Shown here in pieces: positions 1 to 6,164 of a stretch of DNA of 8,199 nucleotides. Below the pieces are notes generated by a model, which saw only the letters and a list, made by a program, of their open reading frames with translations, ran no database searches and had not been told where the DNA came from. A program made the translations under genes and the position numbers. Positions within the stretch are counted from its first letter, which is position 1. Each line of letters starts with the position of its first letter. Location: contig RFWA01000098.1 of the NCBI GenBank assembly GCA_009922295.1, positions 1 through 8,199 of the forward strand. The letters run 5' to 3'. The DNA is from Betaproteobacteria bacterium. Its GTDB lineage: Bacteria; Pseudomonadota; Gammaproteobacteria; Burkholderiales; Burkholderiaceae_C.

Positions 1-2259
1 CTGAAGATGCTGGAAAAAGGCATTGCCTACCGCAAGACCCAGGTCGTCAATTGGGATCCGGTGGACCAGACCGTGCTAGCCAATGAGCAGGTGATCGACG
101 GCAAGGGCTGGCGCACCGGCGCCTTGGTGGAAAAGCGTGAAATTCCGGGGTACTACTTGAAGATCACGGCCTACGCCGAGGAACTGCTGGACCACGTACA
201 GCACAAATTGCCTGGCTGGCCGGAGCGCGTCAAATTAATGCAGGAAAACTGGATCGGCAAGAGCCAGGGCGTGCGCTTTGCCTTTACCCACGACATCCGG
301 AGCGGCGATGGTGCCCTGATCGGCGACGGCCGCATGTTCGTGTTCACCACCCGGGCCGACACCATCATGGGGGTGACCTTTTGTGCGGTCGCGCCCGAGC
401 ACCCGCTGGCGCAACACGCGGCGCTGACCAACCCGGCGCTGGCCGCCTTTATCGAGGAATGCCAGCGCGGCGGCACCACCGAGGCCGAGCTCGCGACTCA
501 GGAGAAAAAAGGCATGGCCACCGGCCTGTCGGTGACGCACCCCCTCACCGGCGCTCCATTGGCGGTGTGGGTCGGCAATTACGTGCTCATGAGTTATGGC
601 GATGGTGCTGTGATGGGTGTGCCGGCGCATGACGAACGTGACTTTGCCTTTGCCCTGAAATACGGCCTCACGATCCAGCCGGTGGTCAGCGTCGGCGACC
701 AGGTGTTTGATGCCAGCCGCTGGCAGGACTGGTATGGGGACAAGGGCACGGGCCGGGCGATCCATTCTGGCAAGTACGACGGCCTGGCTTTCCCGGATTG
801 TGTCGAGGCGGTTGCAGCCGACCTGGCCGCACTCGGCCTGGGCGAGAAGAAAACCACCTGGCGCCTGCGCGACTGGGGCGTGAGCCGGCAGCGCTACTGG
901 GGCACGCCGATTCCCATCATCCATTGTGACGAGCACGGCGCTGTGCCCGTGCCCGAAAAAGACCTGCCGGTGGTGCTGCCGCAGGACTGCGTGCCCGATG
1001 GCAGTGGCAACCCTTTGCACAAGCACGAAGGCTTTCACGCCGGTGTGGTGTGCCCGGTCTGCGGCAAGCCCGCACGGCGTGAAACCGACACCATGGACAC
1101 CTTTGTCGACAGCTCCTGGTACTTCATGCGCTACTGCGACCCGAAGAATGAGCAGGCGATGGTGGCGGGTGGTGCCGACTACTGGATGCCGATGGACCAG
1201 TACATCGGCGGCATCGAGCATGCCATCCTGCACCTTTTGTATGCCCGCTTCTGGACCAAGGTGATGCGCGACCTCGGGCTGGTCAAGGTGGACGAACCCT
1301 TCACCAAGCTGCTGACGCAGGGCATGGTGCTCAACCACATCTATTCGCGCAAGGGCGACAAGGGTGGTGTGGAGTATTTCTGGCCGCACGAGGTCGAAGA
1401 CCAGCACGACGAAACCGGTAAGGTGACGGGTGCCCGCCTCAAGGCGGCCAAGGGCGAGCTGCCGGCCGGAACGCTGATCACCTACGAGGGGGTCGGCACC
1501 ATGAGCAAGAGCAAGAACAACGGCGTTGACCCACAGGACCTGATCGAGAAGTACGGTGCCGACACGGCCCGCCTGTACACCATGTTCACCGCACCGCCCG
1601 AGGCCACGCTGGAGTGGAACGATGCGGCTGTGGAGGGCTCCTACCGCTTTCTGAAACGGGTCTGGAACTTCGGCAGCAAACTGGCTGCTATGGATTCAGT
1701 AGCGCTAGAGGCAGCAGTGGCGGGGGCTAAGCGTCTTAATGATGTGCAGTTTGGCAAAGAAGCGCGGGCCTTGCGGCTGGACATTCACGCCGTACTCAAG
1801 CAGGTGGACTACGACTACCAGCGCATGCAGTACAACACGGTGGTCTCGGGCGCCATGAAGATGATCAACGCCTTGGATGACTTCAAGGCAGCGCACACGC
1901 CGGGCGGTGCCATTGCCCAGATCGAGGGCTTCGGCATCTTGCTGCGCTGCTTGTACCCCGCCACGCCGCATATCGCCCACAGCCTGTGGCAGGCGCTGGG
2001 TTATTCCGGCGTGCTGGGCGATATTCTCGACACGCCGTGGCCCCAAGTGGACCCGAAGGCGATGGTTCAGGATGAAATCGAGCTGGTGCTGCAGATTAAC
2101 GGCAAATTGCGCGGCGCCATCGTGGTGCCGGCAGGCGCCTCACGGGAGGCGGTGGAACAACTGGCCGTTGGCAGCGAGGTCTTTATCAAGCTCGCTGGTG
2201 GTGCCACGCCGAAAAAGATCATTGTTGTGCCCGGTCGGCTCGTTAATCTGGTGCTCTGA
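1..2259 (+). CDS. leuS: Leucyl-tRNA synthetase (LeuRS), 3' part; 5' end lies outside the window
   Basis: Class I aminoacyl-tRNA synthetase that charges tRNA-Leu in the cytoplasm. The reading frame is open from base 1 (752 codons in the window) and the first in-frame ATG at 7 is internal. The N-terminal region with the HIGH motif, probably a little over 100 residues, is upstream. Visible in order (counting from the ATG at 7): the CP1 editing domain with its threonine-rich segment TTRADTIMGVTF (about 114-125) and the later conserved AHDERDFAF motif; a CPVCG pair before ETDTMDTFVDSSWY; the catalytic-loop motif MSKSKNNGVDPQ near nt 1501-1536; the anticodon-binding helical domain; and the C-terminal domain ending QINGKLRG...VVPGRLVNLVL, as in E. 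coli LeuRS. The first Lys of KMSKS is Thr here (TMSKS). A short AT-richer patch at about 1684-1745 has codon use unlike the rest. lptE follows 13 bases after the stop. Confidence 0.98.
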   Translation: MKMLEKGIAYRKTQVVNWDPVDQTVLANEQVIDGKGWRTGALVEKREIPGYYLKITAYAEELLDHVQHKLPGWPERVKLMQENWIGKSQGVRFAFTHDIRSGDGALIGDGRMFVFTTRADTIMGVTFCAVAPEHPLAQHAALTNPALAAFIEECQRGGTTEAELATQEKKGMATGLSVTHPLTGAPLAVWVGNYVLMSYGDGAVMGVPAHDERDFAFALKYGLTIQPVVSVGDQVFDASRWQDWYGDKGTGRAIHSGKYDGLAFPDCVEAVAADLAALGLGEKKTTWRLRDWGVSRQRYWGTPIPIIHCDEHGAVPVPEKDLPVVLPQDCVPDGSGNPLHKHEGFHAGVVCPVCGKPARRETDTMDTFVDSSWYFMRYCDPKNEQAMVAGGADYWMPMDQYIGGIEHAILHLLYARFWTKVMRDLGLVKVDEPFTKLLTQGMVLNHIYSRKGDKGGVEYFWPHEVEDQHDETGKVTGARLKAAKGELPAGTLITYEGVGTMSKSKNNGVDPQDLIEKYGADTARLYTMFTAPPEATLEWNDAAVEGSYRFLKRVWNFGSKLAAMDSVALEAAVAGAKRLNDVQFGKEARALRLDIHAVLKQVDYDYQRMQYNTVVSGAMKMINALDDFKAAHTPGGAIAQIEGFGILLRCLYPATPHIAHSLWQALGYSGVLGDILDTPWPQVDPKAMVQDEIELVLQINGKLRGAIVVPAGASREAVEQLAVGSEVFIKLAGGATPKKIIVVPGRLVNLVL
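1684..1717. repeat. Possible relic of a short Comamonadaceae-type palindromic repeat inside leuS
   Basis: This patch contains GCTGCT, then AGCGCTAGAGGC at 1701-1712, with CTGCT (1685-1689) and AGCAG (1713-1717) as weak inverted arms. From memory, short dispersed elements with a GCTGCT...GCGCTAGAGG core are common between genes in Comamonadaceae genomes. The resemblance is by recollection and was not searched. The frame stays open, reading roughly AAMDSVALEAAVAGAK, and the patch falls in the variable linker between the catalytic core and the anticodon-binding domain. Codons such as TCA, GTA, CTA, GCA, CTT and AAT cluster here and are scarce in the surrounding gene. Confidence 0.3.
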
Positions 2260-2272
2260 GCACGCCGCCCCT

Positions 2273-2779
2273 ATGCAACGCCGCCCGCTCATTGCGCTGC
2301 TGTTGCCTGCAGGACTGGCTCTGGGGGGCTGTGGGTTCCGGCTGCGCGGCAGCCAGACCTATGCCTTTGATCGCATTGCGGTGCTGCCCCATCCGGGAGG
2401 ACCGCTGGCGATTGAGCTGCGTCGCTCTTTTGGACCTGCAGTGCAGGTGCTGGCACCTGGAGTACCGCTGACCCAGGCCCAGGTGGTGCTGGATATGTTT
2501 CAGGAGCAGCGCGAAAAAACCGTGGTGGGTGTCAATGCCTCGGGCCAAGTGCGGGAGTTTCAGCTGCGCATTCGGGTGAGATTTGGCTTGCGCACGCCGC
2601 AAGGCCAGGCGCTGATCGCACCATCGGACATTCTGCAGCAGCGTGACATCAGCTTCAATGAGTCTGCCGTGCTGGCCAAAGAGGCTGAAGAAAGCCTGCT
2701 GTACCGCGACATGCAGTCCGACATCGTGCAGCAGTTGCTGCGGCGGCTGGCCGCGGTCAAGTCTTTGACCCCCCTCTGA
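2273..2779 (+). CDS. lptE: LPS-assembly lipoprotein LptE (168 aa)
   Basis: Outer-membrane lipoprotein that plugs the LptD barrel and helps deliver lipopolysaccharide to the cell surface. The ATG at 2273 gives a short lipoprotein signal peptide: positive start MQRR, hydrophobic LIALLLPAGLAL, then the lipobox LGGC with the lipidated cysteine at residue 20. It is followed directly by GFRLRG, the CGFRLRG hallmark of LptE/RlpB. Length and the alpha/beta pattern (strand-rich middle, C-terminal helix with YRDMQSDIVQQLLRRL) fit the family. The frame is open further upstream, overlapping leuS in another frame, but only this ATG places the signal peptide correctly. Spacing to leuS is 13 bases, so the two are probably co-transcribed. 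The ribosome-binding site is weak. The gene ends 21 bases from the stop of the convergent regulator gene, with no visible terminator hairpin between them. Confidence 0.93.
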   Translation: MQRRPLIALLLPAGLALGGCGFRLRGSQTYAFDRIAVLPHPGGPLAIELRRSFGPAVQVLAPGVPLTQAQVVLDMFQEQREKTVVGVNASGQVREFQLRIRVRFGLRTPQGQALIAPSDILQQRDISFNESAVLAKEAEESLLYRDMQSDIVQQLLRRLAAVKSLTPL

Positions 2780-2800
2780 AGAGTTGCCCTGGCCTCAAGC

Positions 2801-3781
2801 TCACTGGCGGGGGCGACGACGAGGCTTGGTGGCGGCCGCGCTACCCGGTTTGTCGCTGTAGAGGTAGGCCGCAATCGCATCCGTCAGTTTCTCGGCCTGC
2901 CTGACCTGGTTGTCAGCGCCTAGCATCAGGCTGGTCACCAGCGTTTCGATCACCAACAAAGCCGCGGTAAAGCTGCTGGACAGTACCGGATGGGAGGCCG
3001 CTGCCAGCAGAGCGTCATGGGCCCATGGCATGAGTGGTGAGGCGGCCGAGTCGGTCAGGACGACGATGTGCGCACCCCGGTCACGCGCATAACGCGCCAG
3101 GGTGACAGCGTCGCCGGCATAGCGCGGGAACGAGATCGCGATGAGCAGATCGCCTTGACCAATGTTCATCAGTCTGCCGGCCGCCACTTCCGTGCCGCCG
3201 AACTCGACCACATTGATGGCTTGCTGGCAGAATGGCTGAAGTTCCAGCGCCAGCATGGCAGCCAGGTGGGCACTGATCCCAAAACCCAAGGTGTAAACCG
3301 TCTCGGCGTCCAGAATCTTTCGGGCCGTGGCATTCAGGCGGGAAAGGTCCAGTCCGGCCGCTGTGGCGCGCAGGTTATCCAGGCTCGCATCCAGGCTTTC
3401 TGCAATCACGGGGTTGCCGCCGCCGCCCTTCAAGTCAGACCGCTCCAACGCGCTGCGCAACTTGTTGACAGGGTGGAAAACCGGTTGCATTGCGTTTTGC
3501 AGGATATCCGCTATGGCAACCCGCAGCGCCGCGAAACCCGCAAAACCCAGCACTCGTGCAAACCGGCTCAATGTCGCGGGCGATGTCTGACAGTAGGCAG
3601 ACAACTCTTCGATGCCACAGGCTGTCGCCCGAACCGGGTTTCGCAGCAAGAAGTCTGCAATCGCGGCATTGGCGCCACGCCCCTGCGCCAACAGTGCCCG
3701 TAGCTGCAAGCCGAGTCCTGAATCGGCAAAACCGCTCCCCATCTGCATGGCTGTCGGGCTTTGGTTTGGGTCGGACATCAT
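2801..3781 (-). CDS. MurR/RpiR-family transcriptional regulator (HTH + SIS domain, 326 aa)
   Basis: Predicted DNA-binding regulator, divergent from the importer operon and likely its local controller. The N-terminal third (about residues 27-100) is an RpiR-type helix-turn-helix: LLRNPVRATACGIEELSAYCQTSPATLSRFARVLGFAGFAALR. The C-terminal part (about 150-290) is a SIS (sugar isomerase) fold, seen in VYTLGFGISAHLA and ISFPRYAGDAVTLARYARDRGAHIVVLTDSAASPL. SIS domains in this family bind the effector, classically a phosphosugar, but members beside amino-acid transporters respond to other ligands. The protein ends in a basic tail, KPRRRPRQ. The start is ATG ATG (3781 or 3778) with no Shine-Dalgarno sequence. 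A good -10 lies only about 12 bases upstream, so the mRNA may be nearly leaderless. Effector and exact targets cannot be read from sequence. Confidence 0.92.
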   Translation of the reverse strand: MMSDPNQSPTAMQMGSGFADSGLGLQLRALLAQGRGANAAIADFLLRNPVRATACGIEELSAYCQTSPATLSRFARVLGFAGFAALRVAIADILQNAMQPVFHPVNKLRSALERSDLKGGGGNPVIAESLDASLDNLRATAAGLDLSRLNATARKILDAETVYTLGFGISAHLAAMLALELQPFCQQAINVVEFGGTEVAAGRLMNIGQGDLLIAISFPRYAGDAVTLARYARDRGAHIVVLTDSAASPLMPWAHDALLAAASHPVLSSSFTAALLVIETLVTSLMLGADNQVRQAEKLTDAIAAYLYSDKPGSAAATKPRRRPRQ

Positions 3782-3787
3782 GATTCG

Positions 3788-3802
3788 AGGGAAATTATCC
3801 CT
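3788..3802. promoter_or_regulatory. Inverted repeat AGGGA-aatta-TCCCT, possible operator
   Basis: Perfect 5-base arms around a 5-base AT spacer, placed 7 bases upstream of the regulator's ATG and covering the candidate -10 (GATAAT on the minus strand). Binding here would block the regulator's own promoter, so autoregulation is plausible. Binding has not been shown, and 5-base arms can arise by chance. Confidence 0.3.
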
Positions 3803-3821
3803 GACCCGCTTGTCTGGTCAG
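3794..3821 (-). promoter_or_regulatory. Candidate sigma-70 promoter for the rpiR-family gene
   Basis: Read on the minus strand, CTGACC (3821-3816; 4/6 to TTGACA) is followed after 16 bases by GATAAT (3799-3794; 5/6 to TATAAT). The predicted transcription start, about 7 bases past the -10, would lie only about 5 bases before the ATG at 3781. That fits the lack of a Shine-Dalgarno sequence and suggests a leaderless or near-leaderless message. The -10 lies inside the inverted repeat at 3788-3802. Confidence 0.4.
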
Positions 3822-3846
3822 CGCTGCATTTATCAGGGTTTGCACC

Positions 3847-3875
3847 AATTTTTTCATAAAAAAATTCCATGAAAA
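3847..3875. promoter_or_regulatory. Nested AT-rich inverted repeats in the divergent control region
   Basis: Two overlapping palindromes are visible. AATTTTTT (3847-3854) and AAAAAATT (3859-3866) are perfect 8-base arms around CATA. TTTTCAT (3851-3857) and ATGAAAA (3869-3875) are perfect 7-base arms around 11 bases. They lie 55-83 bases upstream of the binding-protein start, in the most AT-rich part of the window. AT-rich interrupted palindromes of this kind suit a dimeric RpiR-type repressor or activator. The rest of 3782-3929 shows no open reading frame, and I could not assign a convincing plus-strand -35/-10 pair. Confidence 0.4.
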
Positions 3876-3918
3876 TACCAGTTCAAAATGCGGTTGTAGC
3901 CGCTAACCTTTTATTGCC

Positions 3919-3924
3919 AAGGAG
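3919..3924 (+). promoter_or_regulatory. Shine-Dalgarno AAGGAG that decides the GTG start at 3930
   Basis: AAGGAG ends 5 bases before GTG (3930-3932), which opens the frame with a good signal peptide. The overlapping ATG at 3928-3930 is followed at once by TGA (3931-3933) and cannot encode a protein, so GTG is the real start. Confidence 0.75.
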
Positions 3925-3929
3925 CGCAT

Positions 3930-4718
3930 GTGAATCGCAAAATCTTTACCCATATTCTTGCCCTCGTGGCATTGGCCTCAGTCACGCCTGTAATGGCTCA
4001 GGCGCCCGGTTGGGCCAAGGTGCGCATTGGTGTCGAAGCCAATTACCCGCCTTTTTCCCAAATGGGCACGGACGGCAAGTTCTCGGGCTTTGACATTGAC
4101 ATTGCAAATGCCCTGTGTGCCGAGATGAAGGCCGAGTGTTCCCTGGTGTCGCAAGAGTGGGATGGCATGATGCCGGCCCTGAACGCGCGCAAGTTTGACA
4201 TGATCGTGGCCTCCATGTCGATCACTGAAGAGCGTAAGAAAGCGGCCGACTTCAGCGACTCCTACTACGACATACCGTCCACCTGGATTGCCAAGGCAGG
4301 CAGTATCGGAGAGGTCAACGCCGCCAGCCTTAAAGGAAAAAAAATCATCGTAACCCGTAATACGCCGCGGGCTGCTTTTGTGCAGGCCAATTTCAAGGAC
4401 AACGAGATGCTGCTGGTTGCAAAGGAAGCGGATGTGACCATGGAACTCGCGGCTGGGCGCGGCGACATCGGCTTCGGCTCATCTTTGGCGGCGACCGCGG
4501 CCTTCCTCAAATCCCCTGAGGGACGGACTTTCGCCCGCGTCGGGGCCCCGGTCACACTGGGGAGCGCCAAGCAGGGCGGCGGGGTCGGCATCGCGATGCG
4601 CAAGGGCGAGGAAAGCCTTCGGCTCAAAGTCAATGCCGCCCTCAAAACCATCACGGCCAACGGTGTGTACAAGACCATCAACGACAAGTACTTCGATGTG
4701 AACATACGCGGCGAATGA
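3930..4718 (+). CDS. ABC transporter substrate-binding protein, family 3 (HisJ/ArgT-like, 262 aa)
   Basis: Periplasmic receptor that hands its ligand to the two permeases encoded next. The GTG start gives a Sec signal peptide (MNRKIF, hydrophobic core, probable cleavage after VMA, residue 23). The mature part follows HisJ/LAO proteins: IGVEANYPPFS (Tyr39 matches the stacking tyrosine), GFDIDIANALC, Cys63 and Cys70 spaced as in the HisJ disulfide, FDMIVASMSITEER (Ser95, Ser97 and Arg102 match the carboxylate-binding Ser70, Ser72 and Arg77), and the C-terminal YKTINDKYFDVNI. Two pocket differences stand out. HisJ Asp161, which holds the ligand's ammonium group, aligns with Ser184 in GFGSS. The usual GST/GTT loop reads TRNTPR, adding Arg143 and Arg147. 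The ligand is therefore probably not a plain basic amino acid; an N-blocked or dicarboxylic compound is possible. The alignment was made by eye from memory. Confidence 0.93.
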   Translation: MNRKIFTHILALVALASVTPVMAQAPGWAKVRIGVEANYPPFSQMGTDGKFSGFDIDIANALCAEMKAECSLVSQEWDGMMPALNARKFDMIVASMSITEERKKAADFSDSYYDIPSTWIAKAGSIGEVNAASLKGKKIIVTRNTPRAAFVQANFKDNEMLLVAKEADVTMELAAGRGDIGFGSSLAATAAFLKSPEGRTFARVGAPVTLGSAKQGGGVGIAMRKGEESLRLKVNAALKTITANGVYKTINDKYFDVNIRGE

Positions 4719-4752
4719 AGATGCTGGCAGGCCTGCCCTTGGCAACGCCGGG

Positions 4753-5442
4753 ATGAATTTGTATGGCTACTGGCCGGCTATTTTTGAAGGGCTGGGCCTG
4801 ACCTTACGGGTGTCTGCACTTTCCTTGCTGGTCGCGAGCCTGCTTGGCATCGCGGGCGCAAGCGCCAAACTTTCGTCCTCGCGGGCGCTGCGTTGGTCGG
4901 CCAACGGCTACACCACCTTGATCAGGGGTATGCCTGAACTGGTGTTGATGCTGCTCATTTTCTACGGCGGCCAAATCGCCATCAACAGACTGGCCGAGGC
5001 GCAGGGCTGGGGTTACATCGATATCCCACCGTTTTTGGCGGGTGTCCTCACCATCGGATTCATCTTTGGCGCCTACCTGACCGAGACCTTTCGTGGCGCG
5101 ATTTTGGCGGTACCCAAGGGGCAGACAGAAGCTGCTTTGGCCTGTGCGATGTCTCCAGCCCTGACGCTGTGGCGGATCGTGCTGCCGCAGATGGTGCGGC
5201 ACGCCATTCCTGGGTTTGCGAACAACTGGCTGATCATGATCAAGGCGTCGGCCCTGGTCTCGATCATCGGGCTTGATGACATGGTCCACCGGGCTGGCCT
5301 GGCCGCCGCCACCACCCGGGCCCCATTCACGTTTTACCTTGCCATCGCGCTCATCTATTTGACGCTGTCCAGCGTTTCAATTTTCATCCTGTCCCGGCTG
5401 GAAGCGCGCTACAGCCTCGGCGTCAAGCAGGTGCGCTTCTGA
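4753..5442 (+). CDS. Polar amino acid-type ABC transporter permease, HisQ-like (229 aa)
   Basis: Inner-membrane subunit that pairs with the downstream HisM-like permease to form the channel. Hydrophobic segments are visible at about 11-34, 52-75, 94-116, 155-175 and 194-214, typical of the five-span HisMQ family. The signature SALSLLVASLLG, the LIRGMPELVLMLLIFYGG segment and the cytoplasmic EAA loop (residues 126-145, EAA...I-LP), which docks on the ATPase, are all present. The normally conserved Gly of the EAA loop is Ala132 (EAALACAMS). The stop upstream is 34 bases away, and no in-frame start lies upstream of ATG 4753. The ribosome-binding site is weak (GCCGGG touching the start). Only one base separates it from the next permease gene. 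Confidence 0.94.
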   Translation: MNLYGYWPAIFEGLGLTLRVSALSLLVASLLGIAGASAKLSSSRALRWSANGYTTLIRGMPELVLMLLIFYGGQIAINRLAEAQGWGYIDIPPFLAGVLTIGFIFGAYLTETFRGAILAVPKGQTEAALACAMSPALTLWRIVLPQMVRHAIPGFANNWLIMIKASALVSIIGLDDMVHRAGLAAATTRAPFTFYLAIALIYLTLSSVSIFILSRLEARYSLGVKQVRF

Positions 5443-5443
5443 G

Positions 5444-6145
5444 ATGGACTGGCAGATCGTCACGAACAGCCTGCCGCAGTACATCACAGGCATCCGAACC
5501 ACCTTGGTTCTGCTGATCATCAGCCTCGCCAGCGGCTTCGTCCTTGCCCTGCCGCTGGCCGTGGCACGAGTATCGGACCGGTGGTGGCTGTCCAAACCGG
5601 TCTGGTTGTACACCTACGTGCTTCGTGGCACGCCATTGCTGGTGCAACTTTTTATCATTTATTACGGACTGGCCCAGTTCGAGGCCATACGCCAAAGCCC
5701 TGCATGGGTGCTTTTTAAGAACCCATGGTTCTGTGCCTGGCTAGCGTTCACGCTCAATTCAACGGCCTACACCACAGAGATTTTTGCCGGAGCGATCAAA
5801 GCGACCAACGCAGGGGAGATCGAGGCGGCACGCAGTTATGGCCTCGAAGGGCTGACTTTGTACCGTCGTATCCTGTTGCCCAGCGCCCTGAGGCGTGCCT
5901 TGCCACAATACAGTAATGAGGTGGTGGGGCTGATGCATGCCACTGCCATTGCCAGTCTGGTGACACTGGTTGACATCACGCGAGTGGCGCGCGACGTGTA
6001 TGCCAACACCCTCATGATCACCGAGTCATTTGGTGTTGCGGCTTTGATTTACTTCATTCTGACCTTCATGCTGGTGGGCATCTTCAGTGCGATGGAGCGA
6101 CGTTTTCTCAAGCATTTGCGACCCCAGCAGGTCGCCACCCGTTGA
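5444..6145 (+). CDS. Polar amino acid-type ABC transporter permease, HisM-like (233 aa)
   Basis: Second inner-membrane subunit of the importer. Start ATG 5444 follows the upstream TGA (5440-5442) by one base, which indicates translational coupling. Hydrophobic segments lie at about 17-40, 55-76, 95-118, 158-178 and 196-216. The family motifs GIRTTLVLLIISL and YVLRGTPLLVQLFIIYYGL are clear. The EAA loop is canonical: EAARSYGLEGLTLYRRILLP with EAA at 127-129, Gly133, Ile143 and Leu-Pro 145-146. This contrasts with the altered Gly in the partner permease. The protein ends in a basic stretch (MERRFLKHLRPQQ), normal for the cytoplasmic tail. HisM, ArtM and OccM are equally plausible comparisons; sequence alone does not give the substrate. 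Confidence 0.95.
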   Translation: MDWQIVTNSLPQYITGIRTTLVLLIISLASGFVLALPLAVARVSDRWWLSKPVWLYTYVLRGTPLLVQLFIIYYGLAQFEAIRQSPAWVLFKNPWFCAWLAFTLNSTAYTTEIFAGAIKATNAGEIEAARSYGLEGLTLYRRILLPSALRRALPQYSNEVVGLMHATAIASLVTLVDITRVARDVYANTLMITESFGVAALIYFILTFMLVGIFSAMERRFLKHLRPQQVATR

Positions 6146-6150
6146 GCCTG

Positions 6151-6158
6151 AAAGGTGA
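6151..6158 (+). promoter_or_regulatory. Strong Shine-Dalgarno for the aspartoacylase-family gene
   Basis: AAAGGTGA contains AGGTGA, a good match to the 16S anti-SD, and ends 6 bases before ATG 6165. With AAGGAG before the binding-protein gene, it is one of the two clear SDs in this operon, so the enzyme may be translated well independently of its neighbours. Confidence 0.6.
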
Positions 6159-6164
6159 CCCCTG

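Noticed and set aside
235..1407. 390-codon open frame on the minus strand inside leuS
   Set aside because: Antisense shadow of a GC-rich gene. The translation is His/Arg/Val-rich without any recognisable domain, and it overlaps highly conserved LeuRS sequence.
1877..2272. N-terminal extension of the lptE frame into leuS
   Set aside because: It reads as Arg/Cys/Trp-rich shadow sequence. The lipoprotein signal begins exactly at the ATG at 2273.
3068..3703. 211-codon plus-strand frame opposite the regulator
   Set aside because: The minus-strand RpiR/SIS protein is unmistakable. The plus-strand translation looks like reverse-complement noise.
3816..3829. Possible sigma-54 promoter in the divergent region
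   Set aside because: The GG and GC elements are 8 bases apart instead of 10, and the rest of the consensus is missing.
3869..4093. 74-codon plus-strand frame overlapping the binding-protein start
   Set aside because: It is out of frame with the signal peptide and mature protein, and has no SD.
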